From assembly GCA_025057315.1 (NCBI GenBank), contig JANWXW010000150.1, positions 1 through 41,113 of the forward strand: a stretch of DNA of 41,113 nucleotides, read 5' to 3'. This document shows, piece by piece, positions 1 to 7,630 of the stretch. The notes under the pieces are model-generated. The model was not told the DNA's origin. It worked only from the letters and a program-made list of their open reading frames with translations, and ran no database searches. Source of the stretch: Myxococcota bacterium. Lineage in GTDB: Bacteria; Myxococcota_A; Polyangia; Palsa-1104; JAEUJZ01. The translations under genes were made by a program, and so were the position numbers. How positions within the stretch are numbered: the stretch's first letter is position 1; each line of letters opens with the position of its first letter.

Positions 1-363
1 CAGAAACAGTCCGAGACTGAGCGCCAGAGGCAGCAGGCGCAGCTCCAGGCACTCTTGCAGCGCCGTCAGCAGGCCGAAGAGGACCTCCGCAGGCTCGAGC
101 AGCAGCAGAAAGAGCAGGCACATCGCCTCGCCCTGCTACGCCACCAGGCCGAGGAGGAGCACAAGGCCCTGCTCGCTGCCCAGCAGGCACGCCTGCAGCA
201 CCTCTCGGAGGCCCAGAAACAGTCCGAGATTGAGCGCCAGAGGCAGCAGGCGCAGCTCCAGGCACTCTTGCAGCGCCGTCAGCAGGCCGAAGAGGACCTC
301 CGCAGGCTCGAGCAGCAGCAGAAAGAGCAGGCACACCGCCTCGCCCTGCTACGCCACCAGGCT
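1..363 (+). repeat. 213-bp in-frame tandem repeat in the pilQ coiled coil
   Basis: Bases 1-150 recur at 214-363 with three substitutions (C17/T230, T123/C336, C150/T363). The period is 213 bp, exactly 71 codons, so the frame is kept. Between the copies (151-213) lies a related Glu/Ala/Gln-rich segment. The array is cut by the window edge, so copy number is unknown. The repeat encodes heptad-like Gln/Glu/Arg/Leu coiled coil. Confidence 0.9.
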
Positions 364-2475
364 GCCCGCGCCCAGCAGGCGTCCACGCCTCCCAGAGAAC
401 CTGACATCCGCACGGCCACGAGGCGAGCGGAGACTGCAGAGGTGGCCCCCACCGACCGGATGGCCTCGATGGCCACCTACAGCTGGCAGGAGTACGATGG
501 CTTCGACGCCCCGCCGCGGGCATTCCGCCAGGCCGTGACGCTGCGACCCTACCGGGTCGAGACGGAGCCCCAAGCTGCACTCGAACCAGGGACCCCTCAG
601 AGGGTCGCAGAGGAAGCGCCGCGCCGCCTGTTGTCGGACCGTCCTCTTATGGCCGCATCCCCGGCCCTGATGGCTGAGCCGACCAGAGACGACCAGGAGA
701 GGATAGAGCCACCTGTGCCCGTGCGTGAGGTCCGCTTCGAGGACGACGGGCGGGTATCGCGGGTGGTGATCGTGCTCGGGGGGGCCAACGTGCAGACCAC
801 CGTGTATTCGGACAGCAAAACGGCTGTTTTGCGGCTCCACGGCGTGGTGCTTCCCCGCGAGCTTGCCCGGACCTTTGATGCCAGCGCCTACGAGGGCCCG
901 GTGCAGTCCGTCAGTAGCTTCCCGGACCCCCGAACCCGCCGAACGGTCCGCCTTGTCGTCTCCCTCAGCATGCCGGTCTCACCGACCCTCCGCCGGAGGG
1001 GAACTGAGCTCTCCTGGGAGTTCCCGCGTCCGCTGACGGGAGTGGTATCGCTGCCGGGCGTGCGCGTGGCGGCGTATGGTGCGGCCTTCATCCCGATGCA
1101 GCTCGGCGGAGCGCAGGCACCCCGCGTTCCGGTGACCGCCGGTCGTCGCTTCCGTCGCTATGAGGGACGCCGAATCGACCTCGATTTTAAGGACGCGGAC
1201 ATCCACAACATTCTTCGCCTTTTGTCTGACGTCGGTCAGGTCAACATCATCACCACCGACGACGTGAAGGGCACGGTAACGATTCGCATGCGCGATGTGC
1301 CGTGGGACCAGGCCCTCGATGTGGTCTTGAAGGCCAAGGGCCTGGGCTCGGTGCGGGAAGGCAACCTGATTCGCGTCGCGCCGCAGGAAAAGCTCGACAA
1401 GGAGGCGGAGGCCGAGGCGGCGCGGCTCAAGAGCCGGGTCGAGTTGCAGCCCATCGAGACGAGGCTCATTCCCCTCTCCTACGCGGACGCGACCAAGATG
1501 GAGAAGAAGGTCCAGGACGTGCTCTCGCCGCGTGGCAAGGTCACCGTCGACGAGCGTACCAACGTCCTTATCATCTCTGATATGGCGGCCAACATTGCGC
1601 TCGCCGAGGACCTATTGCGCAACCTCGATACTCAAGTGCCGCAGGTACTCATCGAGGCGCGCATCGTCGAGGCGCGGGCCAACTTTGTGCGCACCTTGGG
1701 TATGCAGTGGGGTGGCAACTTCCTGGCCTCTAGCGCCTCGGGTAACCCGACTGGCTTGGCCTTCCCGTCGCTGGTCGGCATCGCCGGCGGCGCGGTGGAC
1801 CAGGCCACCGACCAGACCCCCCGCAATGGCTTGGGGCCCAACGCCGCCAATCCGCAGTACGTGGTCAACCTGCCGGCGCCGGTGGGCGTTGGCTCCGGCG
1901 GCGCCCTGGGCATCACCATGGGGTCCATCTCGGGCACCATCAACGTCAACCTGCGGCTGTCGGCTCTGGAGAACACCGGTAACATCCGCGTCATCAGCGC
2001 GCCCAAGATCACCACCACGGACAACTTTGAGGCGTCCATTGAGCAAGGCGTCAGCATCCCGGTGTCGGTCGTCTCTGCAGCCGGCACCAACACCCAGTTT
2101 TTCGATGCCAAGCTCAACCTGACCGTCAAGCCGCGCGTGACCAACGACGGCTTCGTGGGGATGGAGCTGAAAGTGACGCGCAACGAGCCTGACTTCGCCA
2201 ATGTCGGGGCGCGCGGTGATCCGACGATCCTTAAGCGCGAAGCCAGGACCAACATGCTGGTCCGCGACGGAGACACCGCGGTCATCGGCGGCATCTACAC
2301 GCGCAACACCGGCCAGTCCTACCAGAAGGTGCCATTTTTGGCAGAAATCCCGATTCTCGGCTGGCTATTCAAGAACCGGCGCGACAACGACGATCGGAAT
2401 GAGCTGCTCATCTTCATCACGCCCCGCATCATGAACCGGCCGGGGCAGGTGAGCCCGGTGGGCTCGGCGCGATAG
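1..2475 (+). CDS. pilQ: Type IV pilus secretin PilQ, 5' end outside the window
   Basis: Outer-membrane secretin that forms the pore through which the type IV pilus passes. The reading frame is open to base 1, so the true start lies upstream; a TTG at 55 is inside the coiled-coil repeat and is not a credible start. Order of parts: a Gln/Glu/Arg-rich coiled coil (bases 1 to about 370), a Pro-rich linker, an AMIN peptidoglycan-binding domain (about 715-1030), an STN/secretin short domain (about 1168-1380, with DLDFKDADIHNILRLL), a secretin N1 domain (about 1455-1640), then the beta-barrel secretin domain ending in the hallmark VPFLAEIPILGWLF and ELLIFITPRI. The long repeated coiled coil ahead of AMIN is unusual for PilQ. 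The stop TAG abuts the ATG of aroC, so the two are probably co-transcribed. Family assignment is firm; the role of the coiled coil is not known. Confidence 0.93.
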   Translation, partial: QKQSETERQRQQAQLQALLQRRQQAEEDLRRLEQQQKEQAHRLALLRHQAEEEHKALLAAQQARLQHLSEAQKQSEIERQRQQAQLQALLQRRQQAEEDLRRLEQQQKEQAHRLALLRHQAARAQQASTPPREPDIRTATRRAETAEVAPTDRMASMATYSWQEYDGFDAPPRAFRQAVTLRPYRVETEPQAALEPGTPQRVAEEAPRRLLSDRPLMAASPALMAEPTRDDQERIEPPVPVREVRFEDDGRVSRVVIVLGGANVQTTVYSDSKTAVLRLHGVVLPRELARTFDASAYEGPVQSVSSFPDPRTRRTVRLVVSLSMPVSPTLRRRGTELSWEFPRPLTGVVSLPGVRVAAYGAAFIPMQLGGAQAPRVPVTAGRRFRRYEGRRIDLDFKDADIHNILRLLSDVGQVNIITTDDVKGTVTIRMRDVPWDQALDVVLKAKGLGSVREGNLIRVAPQEKLDKEAEAEAARLKSRVELQPIETRLIPLSYADATKMEKKVQDVLSPRGKVTVDERTNVLIISDMAANIALAEDLLRNLDTQVPQVLIEARIVEARANFVRTLGMQWGGNFLASSASGNPTGLAFPSLVGIAGGAVDQATDQTPRNGLGPNAANPQYVVNLPAPVGVGSGGALGITMGSISGTINVNLRLSALENTGNIRVISAPKITTTDNFEASIEQGVSIPVSVVSAAGTNTQFFDAKLNLTVKPRVTNDGFVGMELKVTRNEPDFANVGARGDPTILKREARTNMLVRDGDTAVIGGIYTRNTGQSYQKVPFLAEIPILGWLFKNRRDNDDRNELLIFITPRIMNRPGQVSPVGSAR

Positions 2476-3660
2476 ATGGGGCGGCTACGCCTGCGCACCG
2501 CGGGGGAGTCTCATGGGCCTGCGGTGTGCGCCATCCTGGACGGCATGCCCCACGGCGTACGCGTCGACAAGCAGGCCATCGATGCCGACCTCCGGCGGCG
2601 GCAGCAGGGGTACGGACGAAGCGGCCGCATGCAGATCGAGCACGACGAGGTCGAGGTACTGGCCGGGCTTCGTGACGGACGGACCCTGGGCACCCCGCTA
2701 GCACTGGTCGTGCGCAACCGCGACCACAGCGCCTGGTCTGCCTCCATGGACCCCTTCCATGCCCCAGAGGCACGTCCTCTCACGCGGCCCAGGCCCGGCC
2801 ACGCCGATTTGGCGGGCGCACTCAAGTTGGGTCTGCACGATGCTCGTGACGTGCTTGAGCGGTCCAGTGCCCGCTCGACGGTGGCCCGCGTGGCAGCCGG
2901 AGCGGTGGCACGCGCCCTGCTGCGTGCCTGCGGCGTGGAGGTGATGAGCCACGTGGTGCGCATCGGTCCGGTGACGGCGCCCTCGGCGTTGGGTCTGCGG
3001 CCGGAAGAGATTGCGGCCCTGCGCATCCGCGCCGAGGAGGACGCCGAGTGCGGCAGCGGCATGCGCTGCGCTGACCCCCGGGCAGCAGCGGCCATGCGAG
3101 CCGCCGTGATGGAGGCCCAGCAGCAGGGGGATTCCATCGGCGGTGTGGTCGAGGTGGTGGCCTGGGGCTTGCCTCCAGGTCTGGGGCGGCACGACGAGTG
3201 GGACGGTCGGCTCGACGGCCGCCTGGCCCAGGCAGCGATGTCTGTGCAGGCCATCAAGGCCGTCGAGATCGGTCTCGGCCTGGAGAGTGCCTCTCGGCCC
3301 GGTTCGGCTGTGCACGATCCCATCCTCTACCAGCAGGGGCGGTTTCTTCGGCCCAGCAACAACGCCGGAGGCATCGAAGGAGGATTGAGCAACGGTGAAC
3401 CTATTATTATACGTGCCGCGATGAAGCCAATTCCCACGCTGGCGCGGCCGCTGGCATCAGTCGATCTGGTGACCAAGGAGCCCTTCCCAGCGCAGAAAGA
3501 ACGCACCGACTCCTGCGCTGTCCCGGCTGCGGCCGTTGTCGTCGAGGCGGCGGCGGCATGGGTCCTGTGCGATGCGCTCCTGGACAAGACCGGTGGTGAC
3601 ACGCTCAACGAGGTGTTGGCCGCCCTGGCAAGATATTGGGATGGGCTCCGTCGCTTCTAG
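2476..3660 (+). CDS. aroC: Chorismate synthase
   Basis: Last step of the shikimate pathway: converts 5-enolpyruvylshikimate-3-phosphate to chorismate using reduced FMN. The 394-residue length is normal for the bacterial enzyme. Family signatures are visible: the N-terminal RLRTAGESHGPA with the conserved GESHG, RQQGYGRSGRM, RPGHADLAGALK, the ARSTVARVAAGAVAR helix, GDSIGGVVEVVAWGLPPGLG, and the FMN-contacting NNAGGIEGGLSNGEPI near residues 300-315. The ATG follows the pilQ stop with no gap, and the 3' end may overlap aroKB if that gene starts at 3641. Its position between pilQ and aroK/aroB fits the well-known pil-aro gene order of proteobacteria. No anomalies seen. Confidence 0.96.
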   Translation: MGRLRLRTAGESHGPAVCAILDGMPHGVRVDKQAIDADLRRRQQGYGRSGRMQIEHDEVEVLAGLRDGRTLGTPLALVVRNRDHSAWSASMDPFHAPEARPLTRPRPGHADLAGALKLGLHDARDVLERSSARSTVARVAAGAVARALLRACGVEVMSHVVRIGPVTAPSALGLRPEEIAALRIRAEEDAECGSGMRCADPRAAAAMRAAVMEAQQQGDSIGGVVEVVAWGLPPGLGRHDEWDGRLDGRLAQAAMSVQAIKAVEIGLGLESASRPGSAVHDPILYQQGRFLRPSNNAGGIEGGLSNGEPIIIRAAMKPIPTLARPLASVDLVTKEPFPAQKERTDSCAVPAAAVVVEAAAAWVLCDALLDKTGGDTLNEVLAALARYWDGLRRF

Positions 3661-3679
3661 CACGTTGCGCCGGGGGCCC

Positions 3680-5365
3680 ATGTTCCTTATTGGCTTTATG
3701 GGCGCCGGCAAGACCACCGTCGGCCGTCTGCTGGCCGGGCGGCTCGGGCGGCCGTTTGTAGACCTAGATGAGGTGATCGCGATCCGTGCTGGCAGAAGCA
3801 TCCCCGAGATCTTCGCTGCCGAGGGTGAGGCCCGCTTCCGCCAGCGCGAGGCCGAAGCATTGGATGCAGCCAGTGGCAGCGAGGCCATTGTCGCCGTCGG
3901 TGGTGGTGCCCCGGCCTGGGGCGACAACCTCGCCCGAATGCGCGCTGCCGGTCCTGTCATTCACCTGAGCGCCGACGTGAAGACCCTGCTGCAGCGTCTG
4001 AACACGGCCGATGGCATTGCCCGCCGTCCCCTGCTGGCGGGCGCCGCGGCAGCGGGCAATCTCCCAGAGCAAATCGCCGCACTTCAGGCCCGGCGCGCCG
4101 CAGCATATGCGCAAGCAGACCTTGTCATCGACACCCGGGGTGCTGATCCAAACGAGGTAGCCGAGCGGACGCTAGCAGCGCTGCACCGAGCTGGGAGGGT
4201 CCAGATGGATGGAATGGGAACCATCGAGCGCATTCATGTCTCCGGGCCTACCCCCTATCCCATCGTCGTGGATGCCGGGCCAGTAGCCGAGGAGCGGCTG
4301 GCCACCGCCCTGCGCGAGGCGCTCCCAGGTGTGGGCTGCCTTGCCGTGTTGACCGACGAAACCGTGGCACGGCTGCAGTTGCCCCGGCTGACCCCCGTGC
4401 TGGCCACACGCGGGTTTCGCCCGGTGGTCGTTGCGTTCCCGCCCGGAGAGGGGTCCAAACGGCTGGCCATGGTCGAGCGCATCGCCTGCGAGTTTCTGAC
4501 AGGCGGTGTCGACCGCGACAGTGCCCTGCTGGCGTTCGGCGGCGGCGTCGTGAGTGACCTGGGCGGCTTCGTCGCGGCGACCCTGCTGCGGGGCCTGCCC
4601 TGGGCTGTGGCACCCACCACGTTGCTGTCGCAGGTCGACGCGGCCATCGGGGGCAAAACGGGAGTCAACCTGCCTGTGGGCAAGAACCTCGTCGGGGCGT
4701 TCTACCCGCCCCGCCTGGTGTACGCGGACCTAGGTACCCTGGCCACCCTGCCCCCCCGCGACCGACGAGCCGGGCTCGGCGAGGTGGTCAAGCATGCCCT
4801 TCTGGTGGGCGAGGACATGCTCTCTCTGCTAGAGGAGCACGCTGCTCGTATCGCTGCTGGTGACCCGGCGCTCCTTGGTACCCTGGTGGTGCGGTCCTGC
4901 CGCTACAAGGCCCAGGTCGTTGCCGCCGATCCCTATGAGCGTCAGCGTTCCGGCGGCCGTGCTGTGCTGAACCTGGGCCACACGCTGGGGCACGCCATCG
5001 AGGCGGCCACGGCGGACACCGACGAACCGCTGCAGCACGGGGAGGCCGTGGGGCTCGGCCTGCTAGCCACTGCCCGCATCTCGGCCCGGCTGGGGCTGGC
5101 GCCCGCGCAGCTAGAGGAGCGCCTCACGTGTCTGCTTGCCCGCCTGGGCCTGCCGACCCAGCTGGACCGCATCTTGAACGGTCCGCTGCGTCCTCGGATC
5201 ACGGCGGCGCTGGGGGTGGACAAGAAGCGGATCGACCATGCAATTCGTTTCATTGCCCTAGAGGGGCCCGGACGTCCCCGTGTGGTCCCCCTGGACCTCG
5301 CCAGTCTCCTGTCGCTGCTTCAGCTGGCCAATGACGCTACAATGACACTGGAGGAACTGCCATGA
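3680..5365 (+). CDS. aroKB: Fused shikimate kinase / 3-dehydroquinate synthase
   Basis: One continuous frame carries two shikimate-pathway enzymes. Residues 1 to about 170 are shikimate kinase: Walker A GFMGAGKTT, the shikimate-binding Asp in DLDEVI, GEARFRQRE, the GGG loop (VAVGGGAP), and the lid RRPLL. From about residue 176 follows 3-dehydroquinate synthase: GGGVVSDLGGF, PTTLLSQVDAAIGGKTGVN, and the metal ligands in GLGEVVKHALL, LGHTLGHAIE and LQHGEAVGLGL. The ATG at 3680 is preferred because it starts directly at the kinase beta strand (MFLIGFMGAG); an in-frame ATG at 3641 would overlap aroC by 20 bases. AroK-AroB fusions are known in some bacteria, such as Thermotoga. An internal ribosome-binding site sits at the domain junction. 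The stop overlaps the next gene as ATGA. Confidence 0.93.
   Translation: MFLIGFMGAGKTTVGRLLAGRLGRPFVDLDEVIAIRAGRSIPEIFAAEGEARFRQREAEALDAASGSEAIVAVGGGAPAWGDNLARMRAAGPVIHLSADVKTLLQRLNTADGIARRPLLAGAAAAGNLPEQIAALQARRAAAYAQADLVIDTRGADPNEVAERTLAALHRAGRVQMDGMGTIERIHVSGPTPYPIVVDAGPVAEERLATALREALPGVGCLAVLTDETVARLQLPRLTPVLATRGFRPVVVAFPPGEGSKRLAMVERIACEFLTGGVDRDSALLAFGGGVVSDLGGFVAATLLRGLPWAVAPTTLLSQVDAAIGGKTGVNLPVGKNLVGAFYPPRLVYADLGTLATLPPRDRRAGLGEVVKHALLVGEDMLSLLEEHAARIAAGDPALLGTLVVRSCRYKAQVVAADPYERQRSGGRAVLNLGHTLGHAIEAATADTDEPLQHGEAVGLGLLATARISARLGLAPAQLEERLTCLLARLGLPTQLDRILNGPLRPRITAALGVDKKRIDHAIRFIALEGPGRPRVVPLDLASLLSLLQLANDATMTLEELP
4193..4207 (+). promoter_or_regulatory. Internal ribosome-binding site and start for AroB alone
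   Basis: GGGAGGG at 4193-4199 lies five bases before an in-frame ATG at 4205, exactly at the boundary between the kinase and synthase domains. It could allow a free 3-dehydroquinate synthase to be made besides the fusion. This is inferred from position and sequence only. Confidence 0.45.
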
Positions 5366-6216
5366 GGGGCCCTCTTCAGACCCAGTGGCTCCCGGCGGCG
5401 CTGTTGGCGCTGGCACTCGGCGCTGCCGGCTGCGTGGAGAACGACCAGAGCATTGTCATCGTTGGAAATTTTTCCCTGGACGGCAACTGCGAGGCGCCCA
5501 TCGCAGGGGGCAGGATTCGGCCGCGCGGCCGCCTAGACATCGGCCTCGCTGCCAACCTAAACCGGGGCTACTACATGGTGCCTCGGGTGCAGAACCTGCT
5601 CCCCATGAGCGCCGGCATGGTCATGGGCGGCATGATGGGGGGCCAGGGCATGACTCCCGTCGAGATGAACCACGTCTGGCTGGTGGGCTTCGAGGTGGAC
5701 ATCTTGCCTGACCCAGGACAGCCCATCACCGAGCACCTGGTGCCCGGCGTGCCAGGCCTGACCCGCCTGAACATCCCTTACGCGGGTGGCCAGATCACGG
5801 CCATGGGGGGCAGCACCACGGGCCCGGTCGAGGTCATCAACCCCAACGCCGCAGCCTTGCTGCTCAACAGCCGGGCCGTCCGGGGTGGCCCCTCCACCCT
5901 GGCTGAGCCCTATCAGACACTGACGGTGCGCATCCGGGCACGCACCCTTCGCGGGGGTGGCATCATCTTTAGCAATTGGCTGGAATTTCCAATTGAGATT
6001 TGCGCCTTTTGCCTGCCCACCCGTCCGGACCAGCCCGGCGTGTCGGCCTACAATCCCGGCAGCGGATCGCTGTTCGAGTGCCCCGATGCACCGGTGCCTC
6101 AAGAAACCCTCCTCTCGACCTGCCTGCCGCAGCAGGACGAGGTTGTCTCATGCTGCCTCAAGGACCGATCCATCGTTTGCGGCAAGCAAATTCCACACAA
6201 GAGCAGCCAGAGCTAA
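5362..6216 (+). CDS. Secreted lipoprotein of unknown function
   Basis: 284 residues with a type II signal peptide: a hydrophobic stretch followed by the lipobox LGAAGC, so the mature protein starts at Cys24 and should be anchored in a membrane. The body is rich in Gly and Pro, with a Met/Gly-rich segment (GMVMGGMMGGQGM) near residues 85-97. The C-terminal third carries a cluster of cysteines (EICAFCLP, LFECP, LSTCLP, VVSCCLK, IVCGK) that probably form disulfides. I do not recognise a family; such lipoproteins are common in Myxococcota. The ATG overlaps the aroKB stop (ATGA), so it is translationally coupled to aroKB. A role with the pilus secretin is possible from position only. Confidence 0.8.
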   Translation: MRGPLQTQWLPAALLALALGAAGCVENDQSIVIVGNFSLDGNCEAPIAGGRIRPRGRLDIGLAANLNRGYYMVPRVQNLLPMSAGMVMGGMMGGQGMTPVEMNHVWLVGFEVDILPDPGQPITEHLVPGVPGLTRLNIPYAGGQITAMGGSTTGPVEVINPNAAALLLNSRAVRGGPSTLAEPYQTLTVRIRARTLRGGGIIFSNWLEFPIEICAFCLPTRPDQPGVSAYNPGSGSLFECPDAPVPQETLLSTCLPQQDEVVSCCLKDRSIVCGKQIPHKSSQS

Positions 6217-6256
6217 TGGGCGCTCGCTTCTCTCAGGCAGAGGAAGCGAACAGCTA

Positions 6257-6284
6257 TTGACCGCGGCTGCGCATGCACTATACA
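6257..6284 (+). promoter_or_regulatory. Sigma-70-type promoter before the roadblock gene
   Basis: TTGACC (6257-6262), a 16-base spacer and TATACA (6279-6284). Expected transcription start is near 6291, only about four bases before the ATG at 6295, so the transcript would be nearly leaderless. It lies in the only clear gap of the 1-8983 gene run. Confidence 0.65.
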
Positions 6285-6294
6285 AGGGGTCGCC

Positions 6295-6651
6295 ATGTTC
6301 CGGGAACACCTGCAGCGCATCGTCGAGCAATCGGATGGAGGACTGGCGGGCCTGCTGATGGGCTTTGACGGCATCGCTGTCGATAGCTACTCCAAGGATC
6401 CCGAGCGGTTGGACATCCAGACCGTCGGTATGGAGTTTTCTTTCATCCTGACGCAGGTCCGCAAGGCCGCCGAGATTCTCGATGTGGGTGGGGTGCAGGA
6501 GGTGGTCATTCGTGCCGAGCGGGTCACAATCCTCATTCGGGTGTTGACACCGGAGTACTTTATGGCCTTGGCCCTGAGCCCGCAGGGCAACATTGGCAAG
6601 GGGCGCTACCTGCTTCGCGTCGTGGCGCCGCGCCTGCAGGCCGAGTTGTGA
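6295..6651 (+). CDS. Roadblock/LC7 domain protein (MglB-type)
   Basis: A 118-residue, single-domain roadblock/LC7 protein. The fold is recognised from the N-terminal helix, GGLAGLLMGFDGIAVDSY as the first strand pair, the central amphipathic helix containing FSFILTQVRKAAEIL, then VQEVVIRAERVTILIRVLTPEYFMALALSP and a final helix. Proteins of this family dimerise and often act as GTPase-activating partners of small Ras-like GTPases; MglB with MglA in Myxococcus polarity control is the model. No MglA-like GTPase is present in the window, so the partner is unknown. AAGGGG at 6284-6289 is a usable ribosome-binding site if the message comes from upstream. The stop overlaps the aroQ GTG start (GTGA). 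Confidence 0.88.
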   Translation: MFREHLQRIVEQSDGGLAGLLMGFDGIAVDSYSKDPERLDIQTVGMEFSFILTQVRKAAEILDVGGVQEVVIRAERVTILIRVLTPEYFMALALSPQGNIGKGRYLLRVVAPRLQAEL

Positions 6652-7112
6652 CCGACGCAGAGGCGCTCATACGGTGCATCACCGTGCTGCATGGCCCCAA
6701 CTTAAACCTGCTGGGGCGTCGTGAAGTTGCGCTGTACGGCCAGACCACGTTGGCCGAGATCGACGAGGAACTGGCCCGCCGTGCCGCGGCCTGGGGCTTT
6801 CGCATACGCTGCTTCCAAGAAAATGGCGAGGGAGAGCTGGTGCGCCGGGTCCACGAGGCAGCCGAGACAGCTGGCCTTTTGCTCAATGCAGCCGGCTACA
6901 CGCACACTTCAGTGGCGCTGCGGGATGCCATCGTCGCCGTTGGCATCCCGACCGTGGAGGTGCACCTGACCAATATCTACAGTCGGGAGCCTTTCCGACG
7001 CCGCTCTCTCCTGGCACCCGTCTGCATTGGCTTGGTGTGCGGGTTCGGGCCCAGATCGTATTATTTGGCGCTCCAAGGGTTGATCGATCACCTCAAGGAT
7101 CGCATGGCATGA
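6648..7112 (+). CDS. aroQ: Type II 3-dehydroquinate dehydratase
   Basis: Converts 3-dehydroquinate to 3-dehydroshikimate, acting directly after the AroB half of the fusion encoded upstream. The 154-residue length is typical of the type II dodecameric enzyme. Motifs: VLHGPNLNLLGRRE at the N-terminus, QENGEGELV (usually QSN-EGE), NAAGYTHTSVALRDA containing the active-site His, and VEVHLTNIYSREPFR with the catalytic region. The GTG start at 6648 overlaps the stop of the roadblock gene, and the stop overlaps accB as ATGA, so it is the middle of a coupled unit. In many bacteria aroQ is followed by pepP and efp before accBC; both are absent here. Confidence 0.95.
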   Translation: MTDAEALIRCITVLHGPNLNLLGRREVALYGQTTLAEIDEELARRAAAWGFRIRCFQENGEGELVRRVHEAAETAGLLLNAAGYTHTSVALRDAIVAVGIPTVEVHLTNIYSREPFRRRSLLAPVCIGLVCGFGPRSYYLALQGLIDHLKDRMA

Positions 7113-7627
7113 AGGCTGCGACACCCCGACAACAGACCTCCGGATCACCCAACGATGTCCCAACGATGCAGACTGCACCCCTGTCCATCGAGGAAGTGCG
7201 CGCGCTGGCGCAGCTGGCCTGCGAGCTGGAACTGGCCGAGCTGGAGCTGTGTCGCCCCTCTGGTGAGCAGGTGCGCATCCGTCGCGCTGCGCCGCCCCCC
7301 ACCGCGCCGCTGCCCGCTTCTGCTTCGCTCCCTGCTCCGATGGGGACACCAGCTCCTGCCGCACCCTCGCAGCAGTCTGTACCCGACCTCCGCCATGTGA
7401 CCTCTCCCTTCGTGGGGACGTTTTACCGCTCTGCAGGGCCGACATTGCCGCCGTTTGTGGAGGAGGGGCAGCAGGTGCGCAAGGGCCAGACGCTGTGCAT
7501 CATCGAGGCCATGAAGCTCATGAACGAGCTAGAAGCCGAATACGACTGCGTCATTGTCCAGTGTCTGGTGCAAAACGGCTCACCGGTGGAGTACGGGCAG
7601 AAGCTCTTCAGCGTCCGTCCGTGCTAG
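7109..7627 (+). CDS. accB: Biotin carboxyl carrier protein of acetyl-CoA carboxylase
   Basis: Carries biotin between the carboxylase and carboxyltransferase of acetyl-CoA carboxylase, the entry to fatty acid synthesis. The 172-residue product has the usual layout: an N-terminal helical region (LSIEEVRALAQLACELELAELEL), a Pro/Ala-rich flexible linker (about residues 60-90) and a C-terminal biotinyl domain. The biotin-accepting lysine is in EAMKLMNE; the domain starts at VTSPFVGTFYRS and includes the usual thumb region. The ATG at 7109 overlaps the aroQ stop; a longer frame opens upstream but runs through aroQ. accC follows after three bases. Confidence 0.95.
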   Translation: MKAATPRQQTSGSPNDVPTMQTAPLSIEEVRALAQLACELELAELELCRPSGEQVRIRRAAPPPTAPLPASASLPAPMGTPAPAAPSQQSVPDLRHVTSPFVGTFYRSAGPTLPPFVEEGQQVRKGQTLCIIEAMKLMNELEAEYDCVIVQCLVQNGSPVEYGQKLFSVRPC

Positions 7628-7630
7628 GCC

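Noticed and set aside
2511..3323. 270-residue - strand frame
   Set aside because: Shadow of chorismate synthase, which has all family motifs on the + strand.
7037..7108. Longer AccB start
   Set aside because: It would place 24 residues inside aroQ; ATG 7109 overlaps the aroQ stop as is usual in this operon.
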